Source: Guyanagaster necrorhizus | Lineage: Eukaryota; Basidiomycota; Agaricomycetes; Agaricales; Physalacriaceae | DNA length: 64,000 nt | NCBI RefSeq assembly: GCF_019112545.1 | Contig: NW_025064895.1 | Coordinates: 11,048 to 75,047 of the forward strand | Direction of reading: 5' to 3' | In this document: piece by piece, positions 23,881 to 37,400 of the stretch | Layout: each line of letters opens with the position of its first letter | Position numbering within the stretch: the stretch's first letter is position 1 | The notes under the pieces: generated by a model | The model's database searches: none | Seen by the model: only the letters and a program-made list of their open reading frames with translations | Told to the model about the DNA's origin: nothing | Position numbers and translations under genes: made by a program

Positions 23881-26800
23881 AAAGATATCTATATGCAAAT
23901 TGCTGACTTGCAGAAAGAAGAAGAAGAACTTGGCACAGAAACAAAAGTGGAGGAAGTAAAAGACAGAGCCAGTCAGTGAGCAATTCCACTGAACTGGCCA
24001 AAGGACTTTATGGTGTGCAGACCCCAGATGTTAGTCGAACTAATAGTATCTCTGTAGTTACTCCTATGCCTATTTATACTACACATTTGAATATACCATC
24101 AACTTCTCTGCACACCCAAGAATTGCAAAACAGAACTCAACTGCTCTCAGATCAAACAAGGACAGAGAGCTCCAACACCTGGCTCAAACCATTCGACACT
24201 GAATGGACTTGGCAAGCCATCAAGAATGCCCCAATAGAGGTCATGGCCAGAGCCATACTTTAAAACTGAGTACATCAAACTCAGACTAAAGAAATAACTG
24301 ATGAGATGGTGAAAGGACTAAAAGAGGCTGATCAGTGCTGAGCCTTGGAATGGCTTGATGAACTTTGAGGACCATGAAAGTTTATTCAGTAGACCAGGAC
24401 AACCAGACACAACCTTCTTGCCAAAGTACAAATCGAGACTCTCATAACTCATTCTGCCCATATAGTAACTGCACTAATTGACAGTGAGTGCATGGGAAGT
24501 TCCATTAATTGTGCTTTCATCGACAAGCACAAACTCCCAATCCAAGCCACTATAGCCCCAATATCTGTCTACAATGCTGACAGAACAAAAAACCAAGCTG
24601 GCTCAATCACCGAGTTCATAGAGCTTAGGCTCACAATCAGAGATCATTCCAAATGAATTAACTTGGTGGTCATGAACCTAGGCATAAAGGAAGTCTTTTT
24701 CAGCCATAATTGGCTGATCAGGCACAATTCATTGATCAACTGGAAAACCAGAAAGATAACCTTTGCATGATGCAGATGCCAAAAGATCTCTTTTGAGTTA
24801 CCCGATGAAGATCTCAACAACCAATGGGATGAAGAAATAGAGAATGGGAAAACTATTCTAGCAGTCGACATCCAACAGGAAATATATATTCAGGCAATTC
24901 ATCATGCCAACAATCTAGCTGCCAAGGCCAATGAGCAGAAGGAAGTAAAAATCTTCAAAGAAATAGTGCTGGAATGGGCTCAGGATTTCTGAGACTTATT
25001 TAAGAAGGAAATCTTTGATGAGTTACCAGTGCCCAAATCCTGGGACCATGCCATTGAGCTTATCCCAAATGCCAATGTGAACCTTGACTGCAAAACCTAT
25101 CCACTGGAGATGAACAAACAACAGGAACTTGACAAGTTTCTTGACAAAAACTTGTCCAGCAGGAGAATTCGACCCTCCAAATCCCCCATGGCATGGCCCT
25201 TCTTCTTTGTCAAAAAGAAGGATGGCAAGCTTCACTCGGTACAAGATTACCACAAGCTAAATGAGATGACGATCAAAAACCATTATCCTCTATCGCTAAT
25301 CTCAGAGTTAATGGATAAACTTCAGAGAGCACAATACTACACTAAACTTGACATATGATGGAGATACAATAACATATGAATCAAGGAGGGAGACAAATAG
25401 AAAGTGGCTTTTTAAACCAACCAAGGTCTTTTTGAGCTCACAGTGATGTTCTTCAGACTCACAAATTCCCCTGCCACTTTCCAGTGAATGATGAATGACA
25501 TCTTCAAGAATCTCATCACCACTGGACAAGTCACAATATACCTCAATAACATCCTCATCATGTCAAAAACCAAAAAGGAACACCAGAGGATAGTCTGGCA
25601 GATGCTGACACTAATGAGAAAACACAAACTATTCCTCAAAGTGGAGAAATGTGAATTTGAGGTACTCAAAACTGAATACCTTGAAGTCATCATTAGCAAA
25701 GGAAGCATATGCATGAATCCTGTTAAAGTCACTGGAGTCACTGAATAGCTGACACCAACAAAGAAAAAGGAACTACAATCATTCTTGAGCTTTATCAACT
25801 TCTACCAATGATTCATCTGTGACTACAGCAAGGTAGTCTGGCTGATGACTCAGCTTACTGAGAATGCCCCATGGGTTTGAGAACTATCTCAACAGATGGC
25901 ATTCAATGACCTGAAAAGGCAATTAGCAGAAGATATTGTACTTGCAATCCCGATACAAAAGAGAAAATTCTGAGTGGAGGCTGATTCAAGTGAGGGTGCT
26001 ATTAGCATCATACTTTCCCAGGAACAAGATAAAAAGTAGTGACCAATCATGTTTCTCTCTAAAGCTCTTACAATAATAGAGCAGAATTATGAAATCTATG
26101 ATAAAGAACTGCTTGTCATTATGCTCACATTGGAGGAATGACAGCATTACCTGATAGGTGCCACTGAGGTCTTCGAAATTTGAACCGATCACTAAAATCT
26201 CTGATATTTCTGGCAACCTCAGAAGCTGAATCAGTGGCAAGCCAGATAGGTAATAGAGCTCAGCCAGTATCAATACACTCTTCACCATAAGGCTGAGACA
26301 GCAAACAAAAAGACTGATCTCTTAAGCCAGAGGGCAGATTACAATCAAGGAGGATGCAACAACAAGAGCATGACATTGCTATGCCCTGAACACTTTAGAG
26401 CCATGATCATGCCCATTGAGGAGGAAATCCACAAACAAATCAAGAGTGCTACCTGTGACAGCCACAAATGGGATCAATGGATAGCCTTATCCTTGAACTA
26501 TGAGCAGGGAATGATGAAAGAAAGAGGGTTGATCCATTATGATGGGAGAATCTACATTCCCTAGGACCCAGGACTGCAGAGCAGGATCATTAAAATGTAT
26601 CATGACCATGCCACTGCTGGACACTCCAGCACCACTAAAACCAAGAAGCTGATACTCTGCAAATATTGGTGGCCAAAGTTGGGCACTGACATTGTCTAAT
26701 ACGTCAAGGTCTATAAAGTCTGTCAATGAGGAAAGTCCTCAACACAATTATGAGCAGCTCCTCTCCATCCAAACAAAATCCCTTTCCTTCTATAGATACA

Positions 26801-27869
26801 CATCTCTGTTGACATGATCACTGGACTCTCTGAATGCAATGACTATGATGCCATCATTGTCATTGTCAATTGCTTCTCAAAAGTGATCATCCCAATCACA
26901 TATTCAATTGAACTAACATCTGAGGGGTGGGCAAAGATCCTCTATAACAAGGTTTATGCCAAATATGGCATGCCTCAAGTGGTCATCTCAGATAGAGGAC
27001 CTCAATTCATCTCAAAGTTTCTAGACAACCTTTATCACCTCCTAAACATCAAGCAGAACACCTCCACAGCATATCATCCTCAGACCAACAGACAGACTAA
27101 ACATGTGAATCAGGAAGTGGAAAAGTACCTTCATCTCTTCATTAATTACTGTCAAGATGACTGGGCCAAATGGCTAGCCCTTGCTGTTTTTCAACATAAC
27201 AACCACATACATTCAGCAATGGGGAAGATGCTCTTCTTTGTTAATCACAGGAGACACCTAAACATTACATAAACTGAATATCACCACATGACCACACTGG
27301 CCTTGGTAGACTTTGCCACTATTATGAAAACCATCCATACAGAAACCAAAAATGCCCTCTTAAAAGCTGCAGCCACAATGGCAAAACAGTATGATAAGCA
27401 TCACCAGCTGGCTCACACATACCAGGTGAATGACAAGATCTGGCTAGACACCACCAACCTTTATCTCTCATGCCTCAAATGCAAACTTGCTGACAAACAT
27501 ATGAGACCATTCACTATTATCACCAAGGTCAATGCAAGCACATATAAGTTGCATCTACTGGTGACTTGGAAAATACACAACATCTTTAATGAAGCATTGC
27601 TGATATCATACATTGCATCTGCATTCTCCAACCAACTAAAACTGCCACCGCCTCCCTCAGATCTTGTCAACAATGAAGAATATTACAAAGTTGACCAAGT
27701 CCTCAACTATAAATTATGCAAAGTCAAAGCAAAAGAGGGCAGAATGATGACCACTATTGACTACCTGGTCAGTTGGAAGGGGTATGGCCCAGAGTCTAAC
27801 CAGTGGGTAAATGAAAAGGTGATGAATGCTGATGATGCCATCCATGACTATGAATTATCCCTAAATTAA
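23881..27869 (+). pseudogene. pol: E5 pol (PR-RT-RH-IN-chromodomain), decayed
   Basis: Protease near 24440-24760 with LIDSE in place of LIDSG. RT 25029-25800, catalytic box YLNN instead of YLDD (both D-to-N are G-to-A), with TGA and TAG stops. RNase H near 25920-26200. Integrase 26580-27280 with DMITG, VISDRGPQF and HPQTNRQT. GPY/F-like segment and chromodomain (DYLVSWKGYGPESNQWVNE) in the long ORF 27288-27869. The two catalytic losses and the stops mean it cannot be active. Confidence 0.85.
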
Positions 27870-27902
27870 ACCATCAGGATGATGATCTTAATAAGGGGGT
27901 AA

Positions 27903-28380
27903 TGTTACAATTTTCCTTTTTTTTATTATGATTTTCTCTTTTTCTATTAAAACCTCTATTTTATGCTTAGTCAAGGTGTCAAAACACGAAGTGCTTAAAA
28001 CTATGGGAAGCTTTGTCAGCACAATAAGCTGACTTTACTATGGTTCTTCGATGCAACCAACAACCAGTGATAAACACACAATCAGCCTTTTATATATGGT
28101 AGCAATGCTCAAGGACAATGAGCTCTAAGAACAGACAGACACACAATAAGTATGAAGTATTAATAGTAGACCATGAATTGTATTTAAGGAGGCTTGCTCT
28201 TGCTGGATAATCTCCAGCTTTGAGCTAAAGTTTATTCACACTATTCTACTCTCAAGTCGATCTCTTGGCCTTGTGACACATTGACTACAAACCACATCAG
28301 TAAACTCAGATGACTATCTGAAGTGTGAGGTAGCTTCTGTTTTACATATGGTCTCACTCACATGACACTTGGGTCTAACA
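27903..28380 (+). repeat. 3' LTR of E5
   Basis: 478 bp, TGTTACAATT to GTCTAACA. It ends CACATGACACTTGGGTCTAACA-like, the decayed form of the CACGTGACGCTTGGG segment at 39-53 in E6. Confidence 0.9.
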
Positions 28381-28430
28381 ATCATCTTGAGTTTTTGAGG
28401 TATTTGTGACATGCAGTGCCACAGATGATA

Positions 28431-28575
28431 GAGGTTCAAACCCTTTGGCTTGATTAGTGTGTGCTTTTGTGTTATTTCTGCAGATTGGCAGAGGTTCAAG
28501 CCCTTTGGTCTGTTAGACAGTGTTTTATTGTGTTTTGTGTCTCTGGATTGCATAGGTTTAAATCCTGTGGGTCTA
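28431..28575. repeat. Three ~60-bp tandem units in X with a GGTTCAAACC-like core
   Basis: The core occurs near 28432, 28492 and 28554, reading AGGTTCAAACCCTTTGG, AGGTTCAAGCCCTTTGG and AGGTTTAAATCCTGTGG. The core resembles a pol III B box (GGTTCRANTCC) after CpG loss. No matching A box is clear. Confidence 0.45.
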
Positions 28576-29055
28576 CAATTGGTTTGGAAGCTTAGGAACA
28601 GAGATCTGTGCTCTTTGGCACTTGTAGACATATTTGTGATTGGTTTATTTTGCTTAGAGCATAAAGCTTTGAGTTGTGTATTGTGTGTGTTAGGGATTTG
28701 AGTTGATCTGAGCTGTGCTTAGGATCTTTTGAGAGTTTTGAAGGAGTGTTTTGATGTATTGTATTAAGTTGCAGTACCCTTTGCCTTGAGGCCTGGCAAC
28801 ATCTGTTGCCATCTCTTGTTTTAATAAAATAAAAAGCTTTGAGACTTAGAGAGACCTCAGACTGTTGTAAGTATGCTATTACTGTTTACATGCTGTGATC
28901 TCATTAAAGAAGACAATTATATTTGTTGATTGCTACTTTTATCATATTATAATCCTTCCATGAACTAAGAGTTTTGTGTGTATATTGGTGTGAGTGTGGT
29001 CAGTGGATAATGCTCTGCTGTATCTATTTTCACATTGCACATGCTCAGATCCTCT

Positions 29056-29745
29056 TCAATGCTCAACTGGTTCAAACCAGACATTCTTAACCCCAATTCA
29101 TGGAATCCACCAGCTTGGCAATTCTTCTATGCAGCTTTCTTAAATGAGCTTCATAGCAACTTCAGCCTCTTTGATGCTATCAGAGATGCTGAAGATGCAT
29201 TAGAACATTTTCAGATGTGCGATGGAGATCAGATCATGAAGTATATGGTCTAATTCAACCAGTATGCCTCACAAATTGAGTACAAAGATAACTCCCTCTA
29301 CTATGCCTTTTACTGTGGCCTCTGCACTCATATCAAGGACAATATGGCACACCATGAGAAGCCAAACAACCTTCATGATATGTGCTTTCTTGCCTAAGAA
29401 CTTGATGCTTACTACTGGACCTGGATGACTGAAATTGCCTGTAAAAACCAGGACAATAAATCCTCCAACCCCAAATCCAAGGGGTCTAACACTTCTTCCT
29501 TGGACTCCAGCTCTACACCAAAATCTACCATCCCTAAGCCCTATACCGACAAGCTAAGCAAAGATGGCCATTTTACTCAGAAAGAAAAAGACTGCTGGCA
29601 CCAGAACAACCTGTGCATATTCTGTGGAGCCAAACACAAGACTGAGGACTGCAACAAGCAGAAGGCAGTAGCCTTTGCTAAGAGTCATGCAGCTAAAATT
29701 GACACTGCTCTTATGGAACTAGCTCCAACAGAGTCAAAAAACTAG
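29056..29745 (+). pseudogene. gag: E4 gag, C-terminal part
   Basis: Resumes as WFKPDILNPNSWNPPAWQFF, continues with DAIRDAEDALE, a stop, FNQYASQ, then an ORF with a zinc knuckle, CIFCGAKHKTEDC (about 29617-29655). The order and spacing match fungal gag proteins after the core domain. Confidence 0.8.
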
Positions 29746-29789
29746 GAAGCAATCCTATTTCCCCTATGTGAGTTCAGAGTTGCATTGAC

Positions 29790-30105
29790 TCTATTTGCAC
29801 ATCAGAGGTCATCACTCTCAATGCAACATCCCTTTCCAATCACTCCTTTCACATTCCCCTCTTAGCAGAATTACTGACTACTATAGAACCTAATAGTTCT
29901 CTAACTTCTATCATTTTGTGTTTTCTTGCTCTTATTGATTCTGGCTCTAGCTACTGCTTTGTTGACACTAAGTATGTAGCTACCAATGAAATTCTCATTA
30001 AAACCATCTCTAGTGTGCAACTTTGATTATTTGATGGCTCTATCAAGAGCTGTATATCTTAAATTGCAACTATCCCTATCTGTTTCCCATCTGGAGACAC
30101 CTTCT
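29790..30105 (+). pseudogene. E4 protease, first part
   Basis: The active-site block reads ALIDSGSSYCFVD near 29935-29970, intact. It continues to CFPSGDTF, where E3 interrupts at CTTCT (30101-30105). Confidence 0.8.
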
Positions 30106-30571
30106 TATTAGGCTCAAGCCACATGTGATCAACTAACACATGATAAACTAATGTGGCTTTGCATTTGAGCCTTCTGTTAGAGTCCACTTAATGTGTTGTT
30201 TGTTGATTCTCTATGCTTCAAGGCATTGTGTGATTTAGCATGAGAGTAGAATGAGGATGTATAAACTTTAGCTCAAAGCTGGGGATTACCAGCAAGAGCA
30301 AGCCTCCTTAAATACTGTACAAGGTCTGCTAATAATACTATGTACTTATTGTGTGTTTCTCTGCTTTTGTGCTTGTTGTCCTAGAGCATCACTACTATAC
30401 ATAAAAGATTTCTTGTGCATTGTTGGGCAGCATTGCTGTGTTGAAAGACAATGACAGACTTGGCTAGTTGTGATGACTAAGCCTTATCTCATGGTCTTAA
30501 GCACCTGTCTTAGTGCTCTGACTAAGCATGAATAGGGGCTGAAGAAATAAAAAAAGTGAAAAATTATAACA
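30106..30571 (-). repeat. 3' LTR of E3
   Basis: 466 bp, TATTAGGCTC (G-to-A in the TG) to TATAACA. Next to a purine tract on the minus strand (GGAGAGGG, 30573-30580). Confidence 0.9.
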
Positions 30572-30639
30572 TTACCCTCTCCTTAAGACCATTATTCTGA
30601 TGGCTTAATTTAAGGATAATTTATAATCATATATTATGT

Positions 30640-33600
30640 CATCAGTGTTTATGTGTTTTTCATTTATCCACTGGTTAGATTCCAGGCTGTATCCTTTCCA
30701 GCTAATGAGGTAATCCACCATGGTTGTCATGCCATCACCTTTTGCCTTGATTTTTTACAATTTATGGTTTAAGACTTGTTCAACTTCATAATGTTCATTG
30801 TCATCAATAAGGTTGAGTGGTGGTGGTAGTGAATGCTTCTGGTTTGGGAATGTGGATGCGATGTATGGTGTTAATAATGTCTCATTAAAGATATCATGGA
30901 TCTTCTAGGTTTTAAGTAAATTTAATTTATAGGTGCTGACACTGATTTTTGCTATCACAGCAAAAAGGCTCATATGCTTGTTAGCCAGTTTGCATTTAGG
31001 CCTTGGAAGATGAAGGTTGGTGGTGTCCAACCAAACCTTATCATTCAAGGAGTATTCATAGGCCAGGTGATAGTGTTTATTATATTGTTTTTTCATTGTT
31101 GTCACTGTCTTTTCAAGAGCTGTCTTAGTTTCTATGTGGATTTTTGCTATAGTGGTGGCAAAATCTGTTGAGATAGGGGTTGTAGTATGATGTCACTCTG
31201 TTTGTGCAACATTGAGATGTTGCCCATAGTTTATGAAAAACAGAGTTTTCTCTGTCACAGAATGTACTCGGTTGTTGTGTTAGAAGGCAGCAAGTGCTAG
31301 CCACTCTATTCAATTGTCTTGGTGATAGTTAATGAACAGGTGAAGGTACTTTTCAACTTCTTGGTTGGTCCATTCTGTTTGTCCATCCATCTGAGGGTGA
31401 TAGGCAGTTGAAGCATTGCATTTGATATTTAGTAGTCAGTAGAGATCATCCAGGAATTTGGATATGAATTATAGACTCCTGTCTGATATGACTACTTGAG
31501 GGATGCCATATTTTGCATAAACCTCATCTCATAGTATCTTTGCCCATTCTTTGGAAGTGAGTTTGATCAAACAGATGATCAAAATAATAGATTTTGAGAA
31601 ATAATCAACTATGATGATGATAGCATCATAGCTGTTGCAGTCTGGTAATCCAGTAATCATGTCGATGGAGATATGGGTCCATGAGAATGATGGAACTGTA
31701 TTTAGATGAAGTGGGGCCACTCATGTCTATGTCAATGATTTGCCTCTTTGGCAAGTTTCACATGCTTTGACATATATGACAATGTCATTCCCTATTTTGG
31801 GCCACCAGTACTCATGCAGTACCAGTTCCTTTGTTTTGGCAATACTGAGGTGATCAGCAGTAGCATGGTTATGGCAGATAGCAATGATTTCACTGCATAG
31901 CTTTTAGTCCCACAAGATATAAATTTGTCTGTTATATCAGATCAATCCTCCTTCTTTTGTCATTCCTCACTCATGATTGAGTGAGAGAGCCACTCATTGA
32001 TCCCATTTGTGATTGTCACAGGTTGTGCTTTTGATGCACTCATGAATTTCTTCTTCCATCAGCATTATTATAGCTCTAAAATGTTTGAGCCATAACAATG
32101 TGACTCCCTCATTATCAGTCCCTCCTTGGTCATGATCTGCTCTTCAGCTTAAGAGATCAGCTTTCTTGTTTGCGGTGCTAGCCTTATGATGAAGGGTATA
32201 TTGGTATTGGCTGAGCTCAGTAACTCATCTGACTTATCAGCAGTTTAGCTTCTGCAGTTGTCAGAAATACCATAAGTTTTAATGATCAGTCCAGATTTCA
32301 AAGATCTCTGTTGCTCCAATTAGATAATGCCATCATTCTTCTAAAGCAAGCATAATGGCAAGGAGTTCCTTGTTATAAATCTCATAATTTTGCTCAGTGA
32401 TTGTGAGCACTTTGGATAAGAATGCAACTGAGCACTATTTCTTGTCTTGCTCCTGGGACAATATAGCTCTGATTGCTCCCTCACTTGAATCAGCCTCGAC
32501 TTGGAACCTTCCTTCTTATATAGGGATAGCAAGCATGACATCTTCAGCTAACCATCTTTTTAGATCATTGAATGTGTTTTGTTGAGAGAGACCCCATGCC
32601 CAGGGGGCATTACTGGTCAATTGGGTTATAGGTCAGATGACTTTGCTGTAATTTCAGATGAATCACCGATAGAAGTTAGTAAATCTGAGAAATAATTGTA
32701 ACTCTTTTTTCTTGGCTAGTTCTGGCCATTTGGTTACCCCAGCTATCTTGATGGGATCCATTCAAATACTTCCTTCACTTATGATGACTCTGAGGTACTC
32801 GGTTTCAAGCACTTCAAATTCATATTTCTTGGCTTTGAGGAACAATTTATGTTTCCTCATGAGGGCTAACACCTGTTGTACCAGCCTGTGATATTCCTCT
32901 TTTGTCTTCGATATAATTAAAATATCGTCGAGATAAATGGTGACTCTTCCAGTAGTGATAAGGTCCTTGAAAATATCATTCATCATCCACTAGAAGATGG
33001 CTGGTAAATTAGTTAACCTAAAGAACATCACCATGAGCTTGAATAGTCCTCAGTTTGTTCTAAACACCACCTTCCACTCATCTCCTTCCTTGATACAGAC
33101 ATTATTGTATCTTCACCAAACATCAAGTTTGATATAATATTTCACCCCTTGGAGTTTGTCTATTAACTCTGAGATTAGTGGGAGGAGATACTGATTTTTA
33201 ATGATCATTTCATTGAGCTTCTGATAGTCTTGGACTGATCAGAGTTTCTCATCCTTTTTTTTGATGAAGAAGAATGGTGACACCATGGGGGATTTTGAGG
33301 GTCTGATTTGTCTGCTGGACAAGTTCTCGTTTAAGAACTTGTCAAGCTCCTATTGCTTATTAATGCCCAGAGAGTACATTTTGCAGTCTAAATTAGTATT
33401 GGCATTTGGAACTAGTTTGATCATGTGATTTCAGGGTTTTGGTTCTGGTAACTCATCAAAGCTTTCCTTCTCGAACAGATTCCTGAAGTCACATGCCCAT
33501 TCAGGCACTATTTCTTTGAAGGTTTTTTCTTTTTTTAGTTTATTGGCCTTGGCAGTGAGATTGTTGGCATGATGAATGGCTCCAACATGCAGTTCCCACT

Positions 33601-34499
33601 GTAAGTCAACCATAAGGATGGTTTCTCTATCCTCCATCTCTTTGTCCCACCAATCTTCTGGATCCTCATCAGGTAATTCAAATAGGATTTTCTGGCACTG
33701 GCATCTTGTGAAGGTGATTCAGCCTGTTTTCCAGTTGATCAATGGATTGTGGCATATCAACTAATCATAGCTGAGAAAAATTTCCTTAGCTCTGAGGTCT
33801 GTGACTGCCAGGTCTATCTGTTTGGAGTGGTCACTGATTGTGAGTCTGAGTTCTATGAACTCAGTGATTGAGCCAGCCTGATTTTTGGTTCCATCAGCAT
33901 TGTAGACTGGGATTGGGGCTGCTGTAGCCCTGGTTGGAAGGTGGTGCTTGTCAATGAAAGATGGTTGATAAAACTTCTCATGCATCCACTGTCAATAAGT
34001 GCAGTCACCACATGGATGGCTCAGGTTGTGAGGGTTTTGATTTGTGCCTTGATAAGCAAGTCTCATCCCATTGTTTTAGACCAATGAATGAATTTTCATG
34101 GTCCACAAAGCTCGTTGAGCCATTCCAGGGCTCAGCATTATTCCAATTCTTTTATTCCTTCCATCATCTTGTCAATTACTTCTTTGGTCCAGATACAATG
34201 AACCCAGTTTTTTAGCACAGCCTTTGCTGTTGTCTCATCCTTGGCATCTCTGATTGCTCTTCAGGTCCACTTGGTGTTGAATAGTTTGAGCCATGTATTG
34301 GGGCTCTCTGCCCCTGTTTAGCTCAAAGGTACTTGAGTCTTCTTTTGCAATTCTTTGGTGTATAATTTAAAAGCCTGAGGTATATTCAAATGCATAGTAG
34401 GCACAAGGGTAACTACAGAGATACTATTAGTCTGACTAGTGGCTAAGGATTACACACCATAAAGTCCTTTGGCTGGTTCAGTGGAATCACTCACTGACT
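30640..34499 (-). pseudogene. pol: E3 pol, decayed
   Basis: Protease near 34010-33760 with LIDSGCMRS. RT near 33480-32690 with an intact YLDDILI near 32915-32945, where two CpGs survive. RNase H near 32600-32240. Integrase near 31800-30905 (DMITGLPDCNSYDAI at 31720-31529). The chromodomain near 30860-30640 has stops. Catalytic boxes are better kept than in E5, but stops still interrupt it. Confidence 0.8.
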
Positions 34500-37400
34500 G
34501 GCTGGGTCTTTTACTTCCTCCACTTTAGTTTCTACTCCAAGTTCCTCATCTTCCTTCTGCAATTCAGCTATCTGTGCTCAGATGTCTTCTCTCATGCACT
34601 TCTTCTTTGGGCAGTCCTTGGCCATATATCTCTTCTGTCTGCAATTGAAACACTTGCCCTCCTTCTTCATGTGATCAATGTCCATTGGTTTCCCAGCCTC
34701 CATGTATGTCATCCTAGTCCTAGTTTTTTATGTGCTATAAGTGGGAGTTGAAGAGGATCCTGATGGTTTTTTGGCAGTTTGTCCTGACTTATTCAGGGTT
34801 GGCAGGGTCGACTTCTTATTGTAGTCTTAGAATGTTGTTGCCTCTGCTTTCTGCCTTTGCTGCTCCTTGTATATTTTGACAATTCATTCCTTCCATTCAT
34901 CATATCCAACTGGCATCAGTATTTTGATGCTGATGGCTGAAATCATTGTGATGTATGAGGAGAGGACCCCTCTTTTGAGAGCTTCAACTATGCATCCATC
35001 ATTTGCTACATCATCCTGGATTCTAGCAAGCTTGGCAAGTCATTCTAGCTCATCAAAGTAATCAGTGGCTGCTTTGTTCTCCATCTTGTATTCTTTGATC
35101 TTTTATTTGTATACTTCTTGTACCACTAGATTAATGAATTTGTTGTTCAGCATCCATTTGAACACTGGCCATGAGAGATAACAGTAGTGTTCCTGAGTTG
35201 TTGATTGGAAATTGGGAGAGATCAAGATCCACTAAGTCTTTGCCTTCTCTTTGAGATAAGAGACAGCAAAAATGACTTTATTCATGTTAGTGCCAAGATA
35301 TCCAGTGTATATCTCAAAATATTGTTTACAATCGACCAGAAACTGATCAATATCATCTAAGGCCCCTTTGAAAGGGTGGGGTTTTCAAAGCAGATCTGGT
35401 CAGCACTGTAGAACAGTGGTGTTCTCAGGTAGAGCACCTATGAGATTAGGCCACTCAGAGAATGGAGGCCAGTTTCATTCATGTGGAGGGGCAGGAAACA
35501 AGTGAAGAGATTGATCATCAGCAACTGGACTTTCTTTTGGGGCAGCATCTTTGCAGACAATTACTCTGTCCTGTATGGTAAACCCAAGGCAAACAGCTTC
35601 AGAATCATCTCATACCAGTTCTTTTCCACTTGATCCTGCCTGGTCAGAGGGTGGCTATCCTTCAAGGAGCTGGCTCCCCTTGCCAGTCTAGGGGTTTTGG
35701 AATCCTTCATGTCATGGCACTGAGGGATTTAGCTATGGTCAGGTCCTCATGAATCAGGTTGCCATACTTTAGATGGATGGGTCCAATATTTTAGCCCAGC
35801 TTTGAATGGTGGGTGCTATATATACAGCTTGTTGTGGCAGAATGGGTGAGGACTGTGGCATTGGTTTTGGCTGTGTTTGGGTTTGATAGAGAGGAATCGG
35901 CTTAAGTGGATCCTCTGGATGCTGCCAGTCATATTCCTCCCAAGTATATTTAGTCGCAGCATACTGTAAAATATCTGTTTTTTCAGTATCATCTGCATAC
36001 TTATATTTTTGTCCTAAGGGCATAGCCCTCCAGCAGGTGTCTCTCCATAGAAAGAGCATTCCTTGCTCATATAGTCTTTGATATTCTCTCCCCCTTTCCT
36101 TTTCTATCTCTTCTCTTAATATATCTTTGTCAGTGTCTTCTCCTGCATATTCTATAAATTGTCTAGGGCTAAAGGGCCCTTCACTGTCCTCCTTATCACT
36201 TTCATCTCTGCTGTCTCCTCCCCCTAGGAGGAAACTGATAAGCAAGTCATAGATAGATGGGATGGCCAGTCTGAGCATTGCTGGAGAGCTCATTGTTAAT
36301 CCTGGTGCTGGGACTGACAGTGCTTGGGTCAGGGCTGAGGGTTGTTGGCTGGATGAGGACATTTGGAAGCCGACTGTATCATGTCCCACTGCATGCTCTT
36401 TCCTCCTTCAGTTCTCAGCTATAGAGGCCAAAGTTTTTTTGGAACTTGGGATTGAGGAATTGATGAGTGACTCAACTCCCCAGGAATCAGCAGAGGGTGT
36501 AATTAGAGATATGAGTATTATCTAGTATCTGGAGCCCATAGGCTCTGAGGACAGAGTCAGTGTCTGAGGAGATGGTGTCCATTCTGGCAGGGTACTGGAG
36601 GGAGGGAGGGTGATTCTCTTCTGTGGCTTGACCTCTTCTGATGGCCTCACTTCTGGTGATGAAGCTCCTTAGTCCCATCCATAGATCAGATTCTGAGTCA
36701 GATTTTCTGAAGGGAGACCCTGAGAAATCAGTTTGGAGTCCATATCAACTAAGAGAGGCTGATCCTAATCTTTTAGCCTCTTCTCATTGTCACTGCTGTC
36801 ATCTCTGTCTAGCATACTCTGCTTCTTCATATTCTCACTGAGCCTCCACCTGGACATAATCAGTGAGCTCTTTTTGGGCTTGTTGGATCTCTGCCTGGCA
36901 GACCTGGTTCTGCTGCTGCTGCTGTACTGCTGCATTGTAGTCAAAGAGGACTATAAGGTCCCAGTCCAGGAAGACACGTTGAATGATTCTGTCTTGAGCA
37001 ATTCTCCCCTTGGCACTGGCTGTTCCTGCCTCTGGCTGGCTTCTGATGTGAAGATTATTATGGGGGTCCTTTGCCACAGCAATAGCAAGCTCTATGTTTG
37101 TGAAATTCTAGTGGATACTCCTTCTGTGGAGGTCATCAAGCTCCAGCCTGCTGATAGATAGGCTTGGCTTGGAGGTAGCATAGAGGGAATGATGGGGAGA
37201 GTTGGGGGTTGTCTGGGGTCTTGAAGCCACCTGAGTGGCATCAAGAGAGTCCTGAGCATGGTCTCCAATCTCTGGAACATGTGAGGAGATGGAGTGACTG
37301 AAGGTGGAGGAGTTTGGACAGATATTGTCAGAGATTTCCTCAGACTCCTGGGTGACATTCATCATCCAAGAGTTTCAGAACTCTGTGAGAGTAGAGTTGC

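Larger units (their letters stand above)
20284..28380 (+). mobile_element. E5: chromodomain Ty3/gypsy element inside X
   Basis: 8.1 kb, LTRs 20284-20761 and 27903-28380 (both 478 bp), target duplication ATTAT/ATCAT. Gag, PR, RT, RH, IN and chromodomain lie in order on the plus strand. It is the deepest level of the nest (C0 > E2 > E4 > X > E5). A purine tract (AAGGGGG, 27893-27899) precedes the 3' LTR. Confidence 0.9.
19155..29055. mobile_element. X: unclassified insert in E4 gag, itself split by E5
   Basis: Between the two halves of E4 gag lie about 1.13 kb (19155-20283) and 0.67 kb (28381-29055) of sequence that is neither gag nor LTR, with E5 between them. The E5 target duplication (ATTAT 20279-20283 and ATCAT 28381-28385, one C/T change) shows E5 landed inside X. 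X has no recognisable protein. Its ends both carry GCATGT-like words (19173 region and, inverted, near 29040) but no clear terminal repeat. It could be a non-autonomous transposon or rearranged debris. The exact ends are uncertain by about 20 bp. Confidence 0.55.

Noticed and set aside
25029..25358. Active reverse transcriptase in E5
   Set aside because: The ORF ends in a TGA inside the RT, the catalytic box is YLNN and the protease reads DSE, so the element is dead.
28431..28575. tRNA gene
   Set aside because: No cloverleaf could be drawn and no A box is present; only the B-box-like core is seen.
28431..28575. CRISPR-like array
   Set aside because: Only three degenerate units with no conserved repeat/spacer structure, and the organism is a eukaryote.
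19173..29050. hAT-type terminal inverted repeats at the ends of X
   Set aside because: The GCATGT words are too short and the following bases do not align; no 8-bp target duplication keeps the gag frame.
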